64,000 bases of DNA, taken from the NCBI RefSeq assembly GCF_024506435.1, contig NZ_JANIET010000001.1, positions 1,240,001 through 1,304,000 on the forward strand. Direction: 5' to 3'. This document shows, piece by piece, positions 27,076-37,360 of the stretch (its first letter is position 1; the number at the start of each line of letters is the position of its first letter). A program made the translations under genes and the position numbers. Under the pieces are notes generated by a model. The model did not search any database. It saw nothing but the letters and a program-made list of their open reading frames with translations, and was not told where the DNA came from. Source of the DNA: Pantoea trifolii. GTDB lineage: Bacteria > Pseudomonadota > Gammaproteobacteria > Enterobacterales > Enterobacteriaceae.

Positions 27076-27864
27076 ATGCCTGAGGGACCGGAGATCCGCC
27101 GCGCGGCGGATCAACTGGCAGAGGCGATGGTCGGCAAACCACTTACCGATGTGTGGTTTGCCTTTCCACAGCTGAAAACCTACGAACCGGCGCTGATGGA
27201 TGCCACCATCAACGCCTTTGAAACACGCGGTAAAGCGCTGCTCACCCACTTCTCCAACGGGCTAACGCTCTACAGCCACAATCAGCTGTACGGCGTGTGG
27301 CGCGTGGTGCCAACCGGCACGCAGCCGAATACCACGCGCCAGCTGCGCGTACGGCTCGCTACCGCAGATAAAACCATTTTGCTGTATAGCGCGTCGGATA
27401 TTGAGCTGCTCAATGCTGATACCTTAGCGGCGCATCCGTTTTTGCAACGGGTAGGCCCGGATGTGCTGGATGCCAGTTTAACGGTGGAGGAGGTGCGCGA
27501 GCGTTTGCTGTCGCCGCGTTTTCGCCGTCGCCAGTTCAGCGGCTTGTTACTCGACCAGGCCTTTTTAGCCGGCCTCGGCAACTATCTGCGCGTGGAGATT
27601 TTGTGGCACGCCGGATTGCTGGCGTCGCATCGGGCGCAGGATCTCAGCGAGCAGCAGCTGACGGCATTAAGTGAAGCGATGTTGGCGGTGCCGCGTTTGT
27701 CGTATCAGATGCGTGGCAGCATGAAGAAATATCACGAAGAGGCAGCGTTTCGCTTCGAGGTGTTTCATCGGCAGGGCAAAAAATGTCGGCGGTGTGGCGC
27801 GGCTATAGAAAAGGGCGTGCTGTCATCGCGGCCGTTTTATTGGTGTCCGGGATGCCAGTTGTAG
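27076..27864 (+). CDS. nei: Endonuclease VIII
   Basis: Bifunctional DNA glycosylase/AP lyase for oxidised pyrimidines. The mature N-terminus [11 protein letters not shown] supplies the catalytic Pro and Glu; the Lys of TRGKALL follows near residue 53. A helix-two-turn-helix and a C-terminal zinc finger (CRRCG ... WCPGC) complete the Fpg/Nei fold. The 262 residues match E. coli (263). It begins 11 bp after pcp with no terminator between, so it is likely read from the oxoproline operon. Confidence 0.97.
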   Translation: MPEGPEIRRAADQLAEAMVGKPLTDVWFAFPQLKTYEPALMDATINAFETRGKALLTHFSNGLTLYSHNQLYGVWRVVPTGTQPNTTRQLRVRLATADKTILLYSASDIELLNADTLAAHPFLQRVGPDVLDASLTVEEVRERLLSPRFRRRQFSGLLLDQAFLAGLGNYLRVEILWHAGLLASHRAQDLSEQQLTALSEAMLAVPRLSYQMRGSMKKYHEEAAFRFEVFHRQGKKCRRCGAAIEKGVLSSRPFYWCPGCQL

Positions 27865-27870
27865 CGCAAT

Positions 27871-27900
27871 AAAAAAGGCGGCCAGATGGCCGCCTTTCTC
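27871..27900. terminator. Bidirectional intrinsic terminator
   Basis: Stem AAAGGCGGCCA with its complement around two bases, flanked by A- and T-rich runs, between convergent nei and gltA. Confidence 0.85.
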
Positions 27901-29184
27901 TTATTTATCCAGCGCCGAGGTGAATGGACGCTCGGTGTAACCGGTATACAGCTGACGCGGACGGGCGATTTTCATGCCTTCGTCATGCATCTCTTTCCAG
28001 TGTGCAATCCAACCCACGGTACGCGCCATCGCGAAGATCACGGTAAACATGGAAGACGGAATGCCCATCGCTTTCAGAATGATGCCTGAATAGAAATCGA
28101 CGTTTGGATAGAGTTTACGCTCGATGAAGTACGGGTCGTTCAGCGCGATGTGTTCCAGCTCCATCGCCACTTCCAGTAGATCATCTTTCATGCCCAGTTC
28201 GTTCAGCACTTCGTGACAGGTGTCGCGCATCACGGTGGCACGGGGATCGTAGTTTTTATACACGCGGTGGCCGAAGCCCATCAGACGGAACGAATCGTTC
28301 TTATCTTTCGCACGTTTAACAAACTCAGGGATATGATCAACGGTGCTGATCTCTTCCAGCATACGCAGTGTCGCTTCGTTAGCACCACCGTGCGCCGGTC
28401 CCCACAGTGAAGCGATACCGGCGGCGATACAGGCAAACGGGTTTGCGCCTGAGGATCCTGCGGTACGCACGGTAGAGGTTGAAGCATTCTGCTCATGGTC
28501 GGCGTGCAGAATCAGAATACGGTCCATCGCGCGTTCCAGTACTGGATTCACTTTGTACTCTTCGCACGGCGTGGCGAACATCATGTGCAGGAAGTTACCG
28601 GCATAAGAGAGGTCGTTACGCGGATACACAAACGGCTGGCCAATCGAGTACTTGTAGCACATCGCTGCCATGGTCGGCATTTTCGACAGCAGGCGGAACG
28701 CTGCGATTTCACGGTGACGTTCAATGTTGACGTCTAAAGAGTCGTGATAAAACGCTGCCAGCGCACCGGTCACACCACACATTACTGCCATTGGATGCGA
28801 ATCGCGGCGGAAGCCGTGGAACAGTCGGGTGATTTGCTCGTGAATCATGGTGTGGCGGGTAACGGTGGTGCGGAACTCTTCAAACTGGGCTTGGGTCGGG
28901 GCTTCGCCATTCAGCAGGATGTAACACACTTCAAGATAGTTAGAGTGGGTTGCCAGCTGATCAATCGGGAAACCGCGGTGTAACAGAATACCTTCGTCAC
29001 CATCAATAAAGGTGATTTTAGACTCGCAGGACGCCGTAGAGGTGAAGCCGGGATCGAAGGTGAACAGGCCTTGTGAGCCAAGGGCGCGGACATCAACAAC
29101 ATCTTGTCCCAGCGTGCCTTGCATCACGTCCAGTTCAACAGAAGTATTATCTTGTAGGGTTAGCGTCACTTTTTTATCTGTCAT
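27901..29184 (-). CDS. gltA: Citrate synthase (type II, NADH-inhibited)
   Basis: Condenses acetyl-CoA and oxaloacetate, the entry step of the TCA cycle. The 427 residues equal E. coli GltA. Catalytic residues are in the [21 protein letters not shown] region (His264 type), [13 protein letters not shown] (His305 type) and NVDFYSGI (Asp362 type). The N-terminal extension with LDVMQGTLG and Cys in MCGVTG-type segments belongs to the hexameric, NADH-regulated class. Divergent from sdhC over a shared regulatory region. Confidence 0.98.
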   Translation of the reverse strand: MTDKKVTLTLQDNTSVELDVMQGTLGQDVVDVRALGSQGLFTFDPGFTSTASCESKITFIDGDEGILLHRGFPIDQLATHSNYLEVCYILLNGEAPTQAQFEEFRTTVTRHTMIHEQITRLFHGFRRDSHPMAVMCGVTGALAAFYHDSLDVNIERHREIAAFRLLSKMPTMAAMCYKYSIGQPFVYPRNDLSYAGNFLHMMFATPCEEYKVNPVLERAMDRILILHADHEQNASTSTVRTAGSSGANPFACIAAGIASLWGPAHGGANEATLRMLEEISTVDHIPEFVKRAKDKNDSFRLMGFGHRVYKNYDPRATVMRDTCHEVLNELGMKDDLLEVAMELEHIALNDPYFIERKLYPNVDFYSGIILKAMGIPSSMFTVIFAMARTVGWIAHWKEMHDEGMKIARPRQLYTGYTERPFTSALDK

Positions 29185-29820
29185 TATTTCGTCTCCATAG
29201 CGCCTTTAAGGTAAGGATCTTAGACACCAGAATAGCCATGTTGTTACGTAAAACCACAATCTTCACAGCATCACTCTGCGGTAACGTTGGTCGTGCAGGG
29301 TTACAGAGTGAATGCTGAGCTGGGCCATTCGGTGGCATCGGGGCATGACATGCTGCACATCGAGGATGTTAAAGTTCCTGTCACGACATAACTTCTTGGT
29401 AACCAATAACCTGATGCTTTATATAACTTGTATTGGCAATGTTACATAACTTGAGCTTAGGGGAAAGTGTATCCCCATAACTTTTGTGCATCATAGGGCT
29501 TTAATGCGATTGTTTGTAACTGAAATGTTGATTCTTTGTCAAATCAGATAATTAAAAATGTATAAATTGTGAAATTCGTGAAGGTGATCACTGTTCAGCC
29601 TAAATGTGACCAAAGAGATTGTAGGGGAATTGTAATCAGAATGTGATCCTCCTATACTGCGGCCAGGTCTCCGGAACACCCTGACACCAGGAGCCACCCA
29701 GCGTTTTACCCGCTTTATTTAACACTGGATGTTGCTATTTTGGTGGCGGTTGCAGTCTGAACACACGCTGTGTCTCTGATGCAACTCAGGACCGGAGGAA
29801 GCAAAATAAAAAAGAGCTGT
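29185..29820. promoter_or_regulatory. gltA-sdhC divergent regulatory region
   Basis: A 636-bp AT-rich, gene-free region between two divergent TCA operons. On the plus strand TTGTAA (29630-29635), an exact 17-bp spacer and TATACT (29653-29658) form a good sdh promoter, leaving a leader of about 155 bases before the sdhC GTG. In E. coli this region receives ArcA, FNR, CRP and Fur/RyhB control; TGTGA half-sites at about 29569 and 29604 could be CRP-related but lack a clean second half. The gltA promoter was not resolved. Confidence 0.6.
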
Positions 29821-30210
29821 GTGGGCAAAACCGTGAAAAAACAAAGACCTGTTAACTTGGATCTCTCGACGATCCGGTTTCCCGTTACTGCAATATCGTC
29901 CATTCTCCACCGCGTCTCCGGCGTGATTACCTTTGTCGCTCTCGGAATTCTGCTCTGGTTACTGGGTCTCTCCCTCTCTTCTCCTGAAGGCTTCCTGCAA
30001 GCGGCATCCATCATGGATAGCTTCTTCGCCAAATTCATCATGTGGGGCATTTTAACTGCGCTGGCTTATCACGTCGTGGGCGGTATTCGTCATATGTTGG
30101 CTGATTTTGGCTTTATGGAAGAAACCCTGCAGGTGGGAACCCGTTCCGCGCAAGCGGCTTTTGTTATCACTGTCGTGCTCTCAATTTTGGCTGGAGTCCT
30201 CGTATGGTAA
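29821..30210 (+). CDS. sdhC: Succinate dehydrogenase cytochrome b556 subunit
   Basis: Membrane anchor that shares heme b with SdhD and helps form the ubiquinone site. Start GTG 29821 gives 129 residues, the E. coli length; ORF extension upstream is unlikely coding. Three membrane helices are visible at about 28-50, 65-85 and 105-127. The heme-ligand histidine is in [11 protein letters not shown] near residue 84, and the quinone-site Ser and Arg in ILHRVSG. Overlaps sdhD by 7 bases. Confidence 0.96.
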   Translation: MGKTVKKQRPVNLDLSTIRFPVTAISSILHRVSGVITFVALGILLWLLGLSLSSPEGFLQAASIMDSFFAKFIMWGILTALAYHVVGGIRHMLADFGFMEETLQVGTRSAQAAFVITVVLSILAGVLVW

Positions 30211-30551
30211 GCAATGCTTCTGCATTAGGACGCAACGGTATCCATGACTGGCTGTTACTGCGTGCTGCTGCAATCTTAATGACGCTTTACATCATCTACA
30301 TCCTCGGTTTTGTCGTGATGACAGGCACGCTGACGTATGACGTCTGGCATGGCTTCTTCTCATCCGCCTTCACGAAAGTGTTCACCATGTTGACGCTGTT
30401 CTCGATTCTCATCCACGGTTGGATTGGAATGTGGCAGGTGCTGACTGACTACGTGAAACCGGTAGCAACCCGTTTGCTGCTGCAGTTTGTGATTGTGGTT
30501 GCGCTGCTGTCGTACGCAATTTATGGATTTGTTGTGGTGTGGGGTGTGTAA
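30204..30551 (+). CDS. sdhD: Succinate dehydrogenase membrane anchor subunit
   Basis: Second membrane subunit of complex II, 115 residues as in E. coli. Three helices at about 15-37, 58-78 and 90-113. The heme-ligand His is in [15 protein letters not shown] near residue 71, and the quinone-site Tyr is the Y of LTDY near 83. Its stop is followed directly by the sdhA start. Confidence 0.97.
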   Translation: MVSNASALGRNGIHDWLLLRAAAILMTLYIIYILGFVVMTGTLTYDVWHGFFSSAFTKVFTMLTLFSILIHGWIGMWQVLTDYVKPVATRLLLQFVIVVALLSYAIYGFVVVWGV

Positions 30552-32318
30552 ATGAGTTTGCCAGTCAGAGAATTTGATGCCGTGGTGATCGGCGCGGGTG
30601 GCGCAGGTATGCGTGCCGCCTTGCAAATCTCCCAATCGGGCCAGACTTGTGCCCTGTTATCCAAAGTTTTCCCAACCCGTTCCCATACCGTATCGGCGCA
30701 GGGCGGTATCACCGTTGCGCTGGGTAACACCCATGACGATAACTGGGAATGGCACATGTACGATACCGTCAAAGGTTCCGACTTTATCGGCGACCAGGAC
30801 GCGATCGAATATATGTGTCATGTCGGTCCAGAAGCGATTCTGGAACTGGAACATATGGGATTGCCTTTCTCCCGTCTTGATGACGGCCGCGTTTATCAGC
30901 GTCCGTTTGGTGGTCAGTCGAAGAATTTCGGCGGTGAGCAGGCGGCGCGTACCGCGGCGGCTGCTGACCGTACCGGCCACGCCTTGCTGCATACGCTGTA
31001 TCAGCAGAACCTGAAGAACAAAACCACCATCTTCTCCGAATGGTATGCGCTGGATCTGGTGAAAAACGAGGACGGTGCGATTGTCGGCTGTACGGCTATC
31101 TGCATGGAAACCGGCGAAACCGTCTATTTCAAAGCCAAGGCCACCATTCTGGCGACCGGCGGCGCGGGCCGTATTTACCAGTCCACCACTAATGCTCACA
31201 TCAACACCGGTGACGGCGTTGGTATGGCGCTGCGCGCAGGCGTGCCGGTGCAGGATATGGAAATGTGGCAGTTCCACCCAACCGGTATTGCCGGTGCGGG
31301 CGTGCTGGTGACCGAAGGTTGCCGTGGTGAAGGTGGTTATCTGCTGAATAAGCACGGTGAACGTTTCATGGAACGTTACGCGCCAAACGCCAAAGATCTG
31401 GCGGGTCGTGATGTGGTTGCACGTTCAATGATGGTGGAAATCCGTGAAGGTCGCGGTTGCGATGGCCCTTGGGGTCCGCACATTAAACTGAAGCTCGACC
31501 ATCTCGGTGCCGATGTACTGGAATCGCGACTGCCAGGCATCCTTGAGCTGTCGCGCACTTTTGCGCACGTTGACCCCATTAAAGAACCGATTCCAGTGAT
31601 CCCAACCTGCCACTACATGATGGGCGGCGTGCCGACCAAAGTGACCGGTCAGGCGCTGCGCGTGAACGAGCAGGGCCAGGATGAGGTGATTCCAGGTCTG
31701 TTCGCTGTCGGCGAAATCGCCTGCGTATCGGTACACGGCGCAAACCGCCTCGGCGGCAACTCGCTGCTCGATCTGGTGGTGTTCGGCCGCGCAGCCGGTG
31801 TGCATCTGCTGGAGTGTATTGAAGAGCAGGGCGAACTGCGTGAAGCCACGCAGGAAAATCTTGATGAAGCGATGGCGCGATTTAACCGTTGGGAAAATAA
31901 CACCACTGGTGAAGATCCGGTCGAAATCCGTAAAGCGCTGCAGCGCTGCATGCAGAACAACTTCTCGGTATTCCGCGATGGCGATGCGATGCGTGAAGGT
32001 CTGGAAGAGCTGAAAGTGATTCGTGAGCGATTGAAATCGGCGCGTCTGGATGACCGTTCGCCGGACTTCAACACCCAGCGTATCGAGTGCCTTGAGCTGG
32101 ATAACCTGATGGAAACCGCTTACGCCACCGCTGTCGCCGCCAACTTCCGTACCGAAAGCCGTGGCGCGCATAGCCGCTTCGACTTCCCGGATCGCGATGA
32201 TGAAAACTGGCTGTGCCACAGTCTCTATGTTCCGCAGACGGAAAGCATGACGCGCCGTGAGGTGAACATGCAACCGAAACTGCGTGCGGCCTTCCCGCCA
32301 AAAGCGCGTACCTACTAA
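30552..32318 (+). CDS. sdhA: Succinate dehydrogenase flavoprotein subunit
   Basis: Catalytic subunit that oxidises succinate to fumarate. The 588 residues equal E. coli SdhA. The FAD dinucleotide fold [11 protein letters not shown] is at 14-24, covalent FAD attaches to His45 in [12 protein letters not shown], and the dicarboxylate site includes HPTGIAGAG near 242-250 and [10 protein letters not shown] near 353-362. Zero spacing to sdhD; 14 bp before sdhB. Confidence 0.98.
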   Translation: MSLPVREFDAVVIGAGGAGMRAALQISQSGQTCALLSKVFPTRSHTVSAQGGITVALGNTHDDNWEWHMYDTVKGSDFIGDQDAIEYMCHVGPEAILELEHMGLPFSRLDDGRVYQRPFGGQSKNFGGEQAARTAAAADRTGHALLHTLYQQNLKNKTTIFSEWYALDLVKNEDGAIVGCTAICMETGETVYFKAKATILATGGAGRIYQSTTNAHINTGDGVGMALRAGVPVQDMEMWQFHPTGIAGAGVLVTEGCRGEGGYLLNKHGERFMERYAPNAKDLAGRDVVARSMMVEIREGRGCDGPWGPHIKLKLDHLGADVLESRLPGILELSRTFAHVDPIKEPIPVIPTCHYMMGGVPTKVTGQALRVNEQGQDEVIPGLFAVGEIACVSVHGANRLGGNSLLDLVVFGRAAGVHLLECIEEQGELREATQENLDEAMARFNRWENNTTGEDPVEIRKALQRCMQNNFSVFRDGDAMREGLEELKVIRERLKSARLDDRSPDFNTQRIECLELDNLMETAYATAVAANFRTESRGAHSRFDFPDRDDENWLCHSLYVPQTESMTRREVNMQPKLRAAFPPKARTY

Positions 32319-32332
32319 TTGCGGAGATCATC

Positions 32333-33049
32333 ATGAGACTCGAATTTTCTATTTATCGTTACAATCCGGAAGTCGACGACAAACCGCGTATGCAGGAATA
32401 CACGCTGGAGTCGGAAGATGGTCGCGACATGATGCTGTTGGATGCGCTGATCCGTCTGAAAGAGAAAGACCCAACGCTGGCTTTCCGTCGCTCATGCCGT
32501 GAAGGCGTGTGCGGTTCAGATGGTCTGAACATGAACGGTAAAAACGGTCTGGCATGTATCACGCCGGTCTCTGCGCTGGGTAACGGCACGAAGAAAATTG
32601 TTATCCGTCCACTGCCTGGTTTACCGGTGATCCGCGACCTCGTGGTAGACATGGGACAATTCTATGCACAGTATGAGAAGATTAAGCCTTTCCTGTTGAA
32701 TAATGGGGAAAATCCTCCGGCGCGCGAGCATTTACAGAGCCCAGCCGAGCGTGAGCATCTGGACGGTTTGTACGAGTGTATTCTCTGCGCCTGCTGCTCA
32801 ACGTCGTGCCCGTCGTTCTGGTGGAATCCGGACAAGTTTGTCGGTCCGGCTGGCCTGCTGGCCGCTTACCGTTTCCTGATCGACAGCCGCGACACGGAAA
32901 CCAATGCGCGTCTCGACAATCTCAATGATGCTTTCAGTGTTTTCCGCTGTCACAGCATCATGAACTGTGTGAGCGTGTGCCCGAAAGGCCTAAACCCAAC
33001 GCGCGCCATCGGCCATATTAAGTCGATGCTGCTGCAACGCGGGGCGTAA
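32333..33049 (+). CDS. sdhB: Succinate dehydrogenase iron-sulfur subunit
   Basis: Electron relay of complex II, 238 residues as in E. coli. The [2Fe-2S] ligands are in SCREGVCGSDGLN and LAC (residues about 55-75); the [4Fe-4S] ligands in CILCACCSTSC (about 149-159); and the [3Fe-4S] ligands in CHSIMNCVSVCPKG with the final Cys of the latter completing the [4Fe-4S] set. Followed by a 204-bp gap with hairpins before sucA. Confidence 0.98.
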   Translation: MRLEFSIYRYNPEVDDKPRMQEYTLESEDGRDMMLLDALIRLKEKDPTLAFRRSCREGVCGSDGLNMNGKNGLACITPVSALGNGTKKIVIRPLPGLPVIRDLVVDMGQFYAQYEKIKPFLLNNGENPPAREHLQSPAEREHLDGLYECILCACCSTSCPSFWWNPDKFVGPAGLLAAYRFLIDSRDTETNARLDNLNDAFSVFRCHSIMNCVSVCPKGLNPTRAIGHIKSMLLQRGA

Positions 33050-33061
33050 CAAAAGTCACTG

Positions 33062-33083
33062 TCCGGGAACCCAGGTTCCCGGA
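33062..33083 (+). other. Hairpin in the sdhB-sucA gap
   Basis: Perfect 10-bp stem TCCGGGAACC/GGTTCCCGGA with a 2-base centre (stem effectively 9 bp with a 4-base loop). No T-run follows, so it is likely a message-stability or attenuation element between the sdh and suc parts of the operon. Confidence 0.55.
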
Positions 33084-33099
33084 TGTTTACGGAAGCCTC

Positions 33100-33127
33100 T
33101 ATAAGCGCGGTGCTGACCACGCTTATA
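33100..33127 (+). other. Second hairpin in the sdhB-sucA gap
   Basis: Stem TATAAGCG/CGCTTATA enclosing an inner GGT-GCTG-ACC stem-loop. Together with the hairpin at 33062-33083 it forms a tandem structured spacer. Part of the remaining gap (33128-33253) shows no gene. Confidence 0.5.
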
Positions 33128-33253
33128 AAGGTTCCCTTACGAGCCAGGCGCCGGTAGCGCACAGGTTCGTATCGCTGAACTCACTACGGCAAGCCGCGTA
33201 AGCGGTAAAAAATGAAACCTCATAAAAAGCAGATTAATGCTTAAGGGATCACA

Positions 33254-36061
33254 ATGCAGAACAGCGCGATGAAACCCTGGCTGGACTCCTCCTGGCTGGC
33301 CGGCGCGAACCAATCTTACATAGAGCAACTCTATGAGGATTTCCTGACCGATCCTGACTCAGTTGATGACATGTGGCGCGAGCTGTTCCAACAGCTGCCG
33401 GGCACTGGCGTGAAACCTGAGCAATTTCACTCCACCACGCGTGATTACTTCCGCCGCCTGGCTAAAGACGCCACGCGTTACACATCAACCGTGACCGATC
33501 CGGCAACCAACTCCAAACAGGTTAAAGTGCTGCAGCTGATTAATGCGTTCCGCTTCCGCGGCCATCAGCATGCCAACCTCGATCCGCTTGGCCTGTGGAA
33601 ACAGGACAGGGTAGCCGACCTCGATCCGGCTTATCACGATCTGACCGACGCCGATTTTCAGGAAAGCTTTAACGTAGGTTCTTTTGCTATCGGCAAAGAG
33701 ACTATGAGGCTGGCCGATCTGTTTGCGGCGCTGCAGCAGACTTACTGTGGCTCGATTGGTGCAGAGTACATGCACATCAACAACACCGATGAGAAGCGCT
33801 GGATTCAGCAGCGTCTGGAATCGGTGGTGGGCCATGCGTCTTTCAGCAGCGACGAGAAAAAAGGTTTCCTGAAAGAGCTGACCGCGGCAGAAGGCCTGGA
33901 AAAATATCTGGGCGCGAAATTCCCGGGTGCGAAGCGCTTCTCGCTGGAAGGCGGTGATGCGCTGGTGCCCATGCTGCGCGAGATGATTCGTCACGCCGGC
34001 AAGAGCGGTACGCGCGAAGTGGTGCTGGGTATGGCGCACCGCGGTCGTCTCAACGTACTGATCAACGTATTAGGTAAGAAGCCGCAGGATCTGTTTGACG
34101 AATTCTCCGGCAAGCACAAAGAACACCTCGGCACCGGCGATGTGAAATACCACATGGGCTTCTCGTCTGACGTCGAAACCGAAGGCGGCCTGGTGCATCT
34201 GGCGCTGGCGTTCAACCCGTCGCATCTGGAAATCGTGAGCCCGGTAGTGATGGGTTCGGTGCGTGCGCGTCTGGATCGTCTGGCTGAGCCAAGCAGCAAC
34301 AAAGTTCTGCCAATCACCATTCACGGTGATGCTGCCGTTATCGGCCAGGGCGTGGTGCAGGAAACCCTGAACATGTCCCAGGCGCGTGGTTACGAAGTGG
34401 GCGGTACCGTTCGCATCGTGATTAACAACCAGGTTGGTTTCACCACCTCCAACCCGAAAGATGCGCGTTCTACGCCGTACTGCACTGATATCGGCAAGAT
34501 GGTGCTGGCACCGATTTTCCACGTTAACGCGGACGATCCAGAAGCGGTGGCGTTTGTGACTCGCCTGGCGCTGGATTATCGCAACACCTTTAAACGTGAT
34601 GTGTTCATCGATCTGGTGTGCTACCGCCGTCACGGCCACAACGAAGCCGACGAGCCAAGCGCAACTCAGCCGTTGATGTACCAGAAAATCAAAAAGCATC
34701 CAACGCCGCGTAAAATCTACGCCGATCAGCTGGAAAGCGAAGGTGTTGCGACCACCGAAGATGCCACCGAGATGGTTAACCTGTACCGCGACGCGCTGGA
34801 TGAAGGCGAATGCGTGGTGCCGGAATGGCGTCCGATGAGCCTGCATTCGTTCACCTGGTCGCCATATCTGAACCACGAGTGGGACGAAAGCTACCCGGCA
34901 ACCGTGGAACTGAAACGCCTGCAGGAACTGGCGCGCCGCATCAGCAGCGTACCGGAATCGGTAGAAGTGCAGTCTCGCGTGGCCAAGATCTACAACGATC
35001 GCAAAGAGATGGCCGAAGGTAACAAAGCGTTCGATTGGGGCGGTGCAGAAAACCTCGCCTACGCCACGCTGGTTGACGAAGGGATTCCGGTGCGTCTTTC
35101 CGGTGAAGATACCGGTCGCGGTACCTTCTTCCACCGTCATGCGGTGATCCACAACCAGTCCAACGGCTCAACCTACACGCCGCTGCACCATGTCCATAAC
35201 GGTCAAGGTCAGTTCAAAGTGTGGGATTCCGTGCTGTCTGAAGAAGCGGTACTGGCCTTCGAATACGGTTACGCCACCGCAGAACCGCGCGTGCTGACCA
35301 TTTGGGAAGCACAGTTCGGCGATTTCGCCAACGGCGCACAGGTAGTGATCGACCAGTTCATCAGCTCCGGCGAGCAGAAATGGGGCCGTATGTGTGGCTT
35401 GGTCATGTTGCTGCCGCACGGTTATGAAGGTCAGGGTCCTGAGCACTCCTCAGCGCGTCTGGAGCGTTATCTGCAACTCTGTGCTGAACAGAACATGCAG
35501 GTGTGCGTGCCTTCAACCCCAGCGCAGGTTTACCACATGCTGCGTCGTCAGGCGCTGCGCGGTATGCGCCGTCCGCTGATCGTCATGTCACCAAAATCAC
35601 TGCTGCGTCATCCACTGGCGATTTCCAGCCTGGAAGAGTTGGCCACCGGCAGCTTCCAGCCGGCGATTGGTGAGATCGACGATCTCGATCCGCAGCAGGT
35701 TAAACGCGTCGTACTGTGTTCGGGCAAAGTTTATTACGATCTGCTGGAGCAGCGTCGTAAAAACGAGCAGACCGACGTGGCTATCGTGCGTATCGAACAA
35801 CTCTATCCGTTCCCGCACAAAGTCGTGCAGGACGTATTGAAAAACTATGCTCATGTGCAGGATTTCGTGTGGTGTCAGGAAGAGCCGCTGAATCAGGGCG
35901 CATGGTATTGCAGTCAGCATCATTTCCGCGAAGTGGTTCCATTTGGTGCGTCACTGCGTTATGCAGGCCGTCCGGCTTCTGCTTCACCGGCCGTGGGCTA
36001 CATGTCCGTACATCAAAAACAGCAGCAAGACCTGGTTAATGACGCGCTGAACCTTGGTTAA
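33254..36061 (+). CDS. sucA: 2-oxoglutarate dehydrogenase E1
   Basis: Thiamine-diphosphate enzyme that decarboxylates 2-oxoglutarate and passes the succinyl group to SucB. The 935 residues (E. coli 933) begin with the E2-binding region MKPWLDSSWLAGANQSYIEQLYEDF-type segment, then GMAHRGRLNVL near 258-268, the ThDP motif region around GDAAVIGQGVVQET, and the C-terminal transketolase-like half with LLPHGYEGQGPEHSSAR. First gene of sucABCD. Confidence 0.98.
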   Translation: MQNSAMKPWLDSSWLAGANQSYIEQLYEDFLTDPDSVDDMWRELFQQLPGTGVKPEQFHSTTRDYFRRLAKDATRYTSTVTDPATNSKQVKVLQLINAFRFRGHQHANLDPLGLWKQDRVADLDPAYHDLTDADFQESFNVGSFAIGKETMRLADLFAALQQTYCGSIGAEYMHINNTDEKRWIQQRLESVVGHASFSSDEKKGFLKELTAAEGLEKYLGAKFPGAKRFSLEGGDALVPMLREMIRHAGKSGTREVVLGMAHRGRLNVLINVLGKKPQDLFDEFSGKHKEHLGTGDVKYHMGFSSDVETEGGLVHLALAFNPSHLEIVSPVVMGSVRARLDRLAEPSSNKVLPITIHGDAAVIGQGVVQETLNMSQARGYEVGGTVRIVINNQVGFTTSNPKDARSTPYCTDIGKMVLAPIFHVNADDPEAVAFVTRLALDYRNTFKRDVFIDLVCYRRHGHNEADEPSATQPLMYQKIKKHPTPRKIYADQLESEGVATTEDATEMVNLYRDALDEGECVVPEWRPMSLHSFTWSPYLNHEWDESYPATVELKRLQELARRISSVPESVEVQSRVAKIYNDRKEMAEGNKAFDWGGAENLAYATLVDEGIPVRLSGEDTGRGTFFHRHAVIHNQSNGSTYTPLHHVHNGQGQFKVWDSVLSEEAVLAFEYGYATAEPRVLTIWEAQFGDFANGAQVVIDQFISSGEQKWGRMCGLVMLLPHGYEGQGPEHSSARLERYLQLCAEQNMQVCVPSTPAQVYHMLRRQALRGMRRPLIVMSPKSLLRHPLAISSLEELATGSFQPAIGEIDDLDPQQVKRVVLCSGKVYYDLLEQRRKNEQTDVAIVRIEQLYPFPHKVVQDVLKNYAHVQDFVWCQEEPLNQGAWYCSQHHFREVVPFGASLRYAGRPASASPAVGYMSVHQKQQQDLVNDALNLG

Positions 36062-36076
36062 TAAAAAGGAAAGAAA

Positions 36077-37300
36077 ATGAGTAGCGTAGAAATTCTCGTT
36101 CCCGATTTGCCTGAATCCGTAGCGGACGCAACGGTTGCAACCTGGCACAAAAAACCTGGCGACTCCGTGAGCCGCGATGAAGTACTGGTAGAGATTGAAA
36201 CTGACAAAGTGGTGCTGGAAGTGCCTGCTTCAGCGGACGGCATTCTGGAAGCCGTGCTGGAAGAGGAAGGCGCTACCGTCACTTCTCGTCAGATTCTGGG
36301 CCGTCTGAAAGAGGGCAACAGCGGCGGGAAAGAGACTGCGGCAAAAGCGGAAAGCAAAGAGTCTACACCAGCACAGCGTCAGACCGCTTCTCTGGAAGAA
36401 GAGAGCAACGATGCGCTCAGCCCAGCGGTTCGCCGTCTGATTGCTGAAAACAACCTCGATGCCAGCCAGATCAAAGGCACCGGCGTTGGCGGCCGTCTGA
36501 CGCGTGAAGATGTGGAAAAACATCTGGCGAAGAAAGCCGACAGTGGCAAAGCCGCACCAGCGCCAGCCGCTGCTGCTGCACCGCAGGCCGCTGTGGCTAA
36601 CCGCAGCGAAAAACGCGTACCGATGACACGTCTGCGTAAGCGTGTTGCCGAGCGTCTGCTGGAAGCGAAAAACAGCACCGCGATGTTGACCACGTTCAAC
36701 GAAATCAACATGAAGCCAATCATGGACCTGCGCAAGCAGTACGGCGATGCGTTCGAGAAGCGTCATGGCGTGCGTCTGGGCTTCATGTCCTTCTACATCA
36801 AAGCGGTGGTTGAAGCGCTGAAACGCTTCCCGGAAGTGAACGCGTCCATTGATGGCGAAGATGTGGTTTACCACAACTATTTCGATGTGAGCATTGCGGT
36901 TTCTACTCCGCGTGGTCTGGTAACGCCAGTGCTGAAAGATGTTGATGCGCTGAGCATGGCCGACATTGAGAAGAAAATTAAAGAGCTGGCGGTGAAAGGC
37001 CGTGACGGCAAGTTGACGGTTGAAGAGCTGACCGGCGGTAACTTCACCATCACCAACGGTGGTGTGTTTGGTTCGCTGATGTCGACACCAATTATCAACC
37101 CACCGCAGAGCGCGATTCTGGGCATGCACGCCATCAAAGAGCGCCCAATGGCGGTCAATGGTCAGGTTGTGATTCTGCCAATGATGTATCTGGCGCTCTC
37201 TTACGATCACCGTTTGATTGATGGTCGTGAATCCGTTGGCTATCTGGTCGCGGTGAAAGAGATGCTGGAAGATCCAGCTCGCCTGCTGCTGGACGTCTAA
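36077..37300 (+). CDS. sucB: Dihydrolipoyl succinyltransferase E2 of 2-oxoglutarate dehydrogenase
   Basis: Core of the 2-oxoglutarate dehydrogenase complex. The 407-residue protein has a single lipoyl domain with lipoyl-Lys44 in [11 protein letters not shown], an Ala/Lys-rich linker (about 80-105), the peripheral-subunit-binding domain ([14 protein letters not shown], about 113-150), a second Ala-rich linker, and the acyltransferase domain with the catalytic [12 protein letters not shown] near 373-384. It follows sucA by 15 bp behind AAAGGA. Confidence 0.98.
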   Translation: MSSVEILVPDLPESVADATVATWHKKPGDSVSRDEVLVEIETDKVVLEVPASADGILEAVLEEEGATVTSRQILGRLKEGNSGGKETAAKAESKESTPAQRQTASLEEESNDALSPAVRRLIAENNLDASQIKGTGVGGRLTREDVEKHLAKKADSGKAAPAPAAAAAPQAAVANRSEKRVPMTRLRKRVAERLLEAKNSTAMLTTFNEINMKPIMDLRKQYGDAFEKRHGVRLGFMSFYIKAVVEALKRFPEVNASIDGEDVVYHNYFDVSIAVSTPRGLVTPVLKDVDALSMADIEKKIKELAVKGRDGKLTVEELTGGNFTITNGGVFGSLMSTPIINPPQSAILGMHAIKERPMAVNGQVVILPMMYLALSYDHRLIDGRESVGYLVAVKEMLEDPARLLLDV

Positions 37301-37360
37301 TTTCGCCGGGCGCGCGGTGTGAAGGCGCGCCCAAACTCATACCTGAATGGATAGAACATC

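Noticed and set aside
34070..35152. 360-codon open frame on the strand opposite sucA
   Set aside because: It lies wholly within a conserved gene and reflects codon bias of sucA; no ribosome-binding site or recognisable protein.
36230..37210. 326-codon open frame opposite sucB
   Set aside because: Complete antisense overlap with a well-conserved gene and no recognisable domain.
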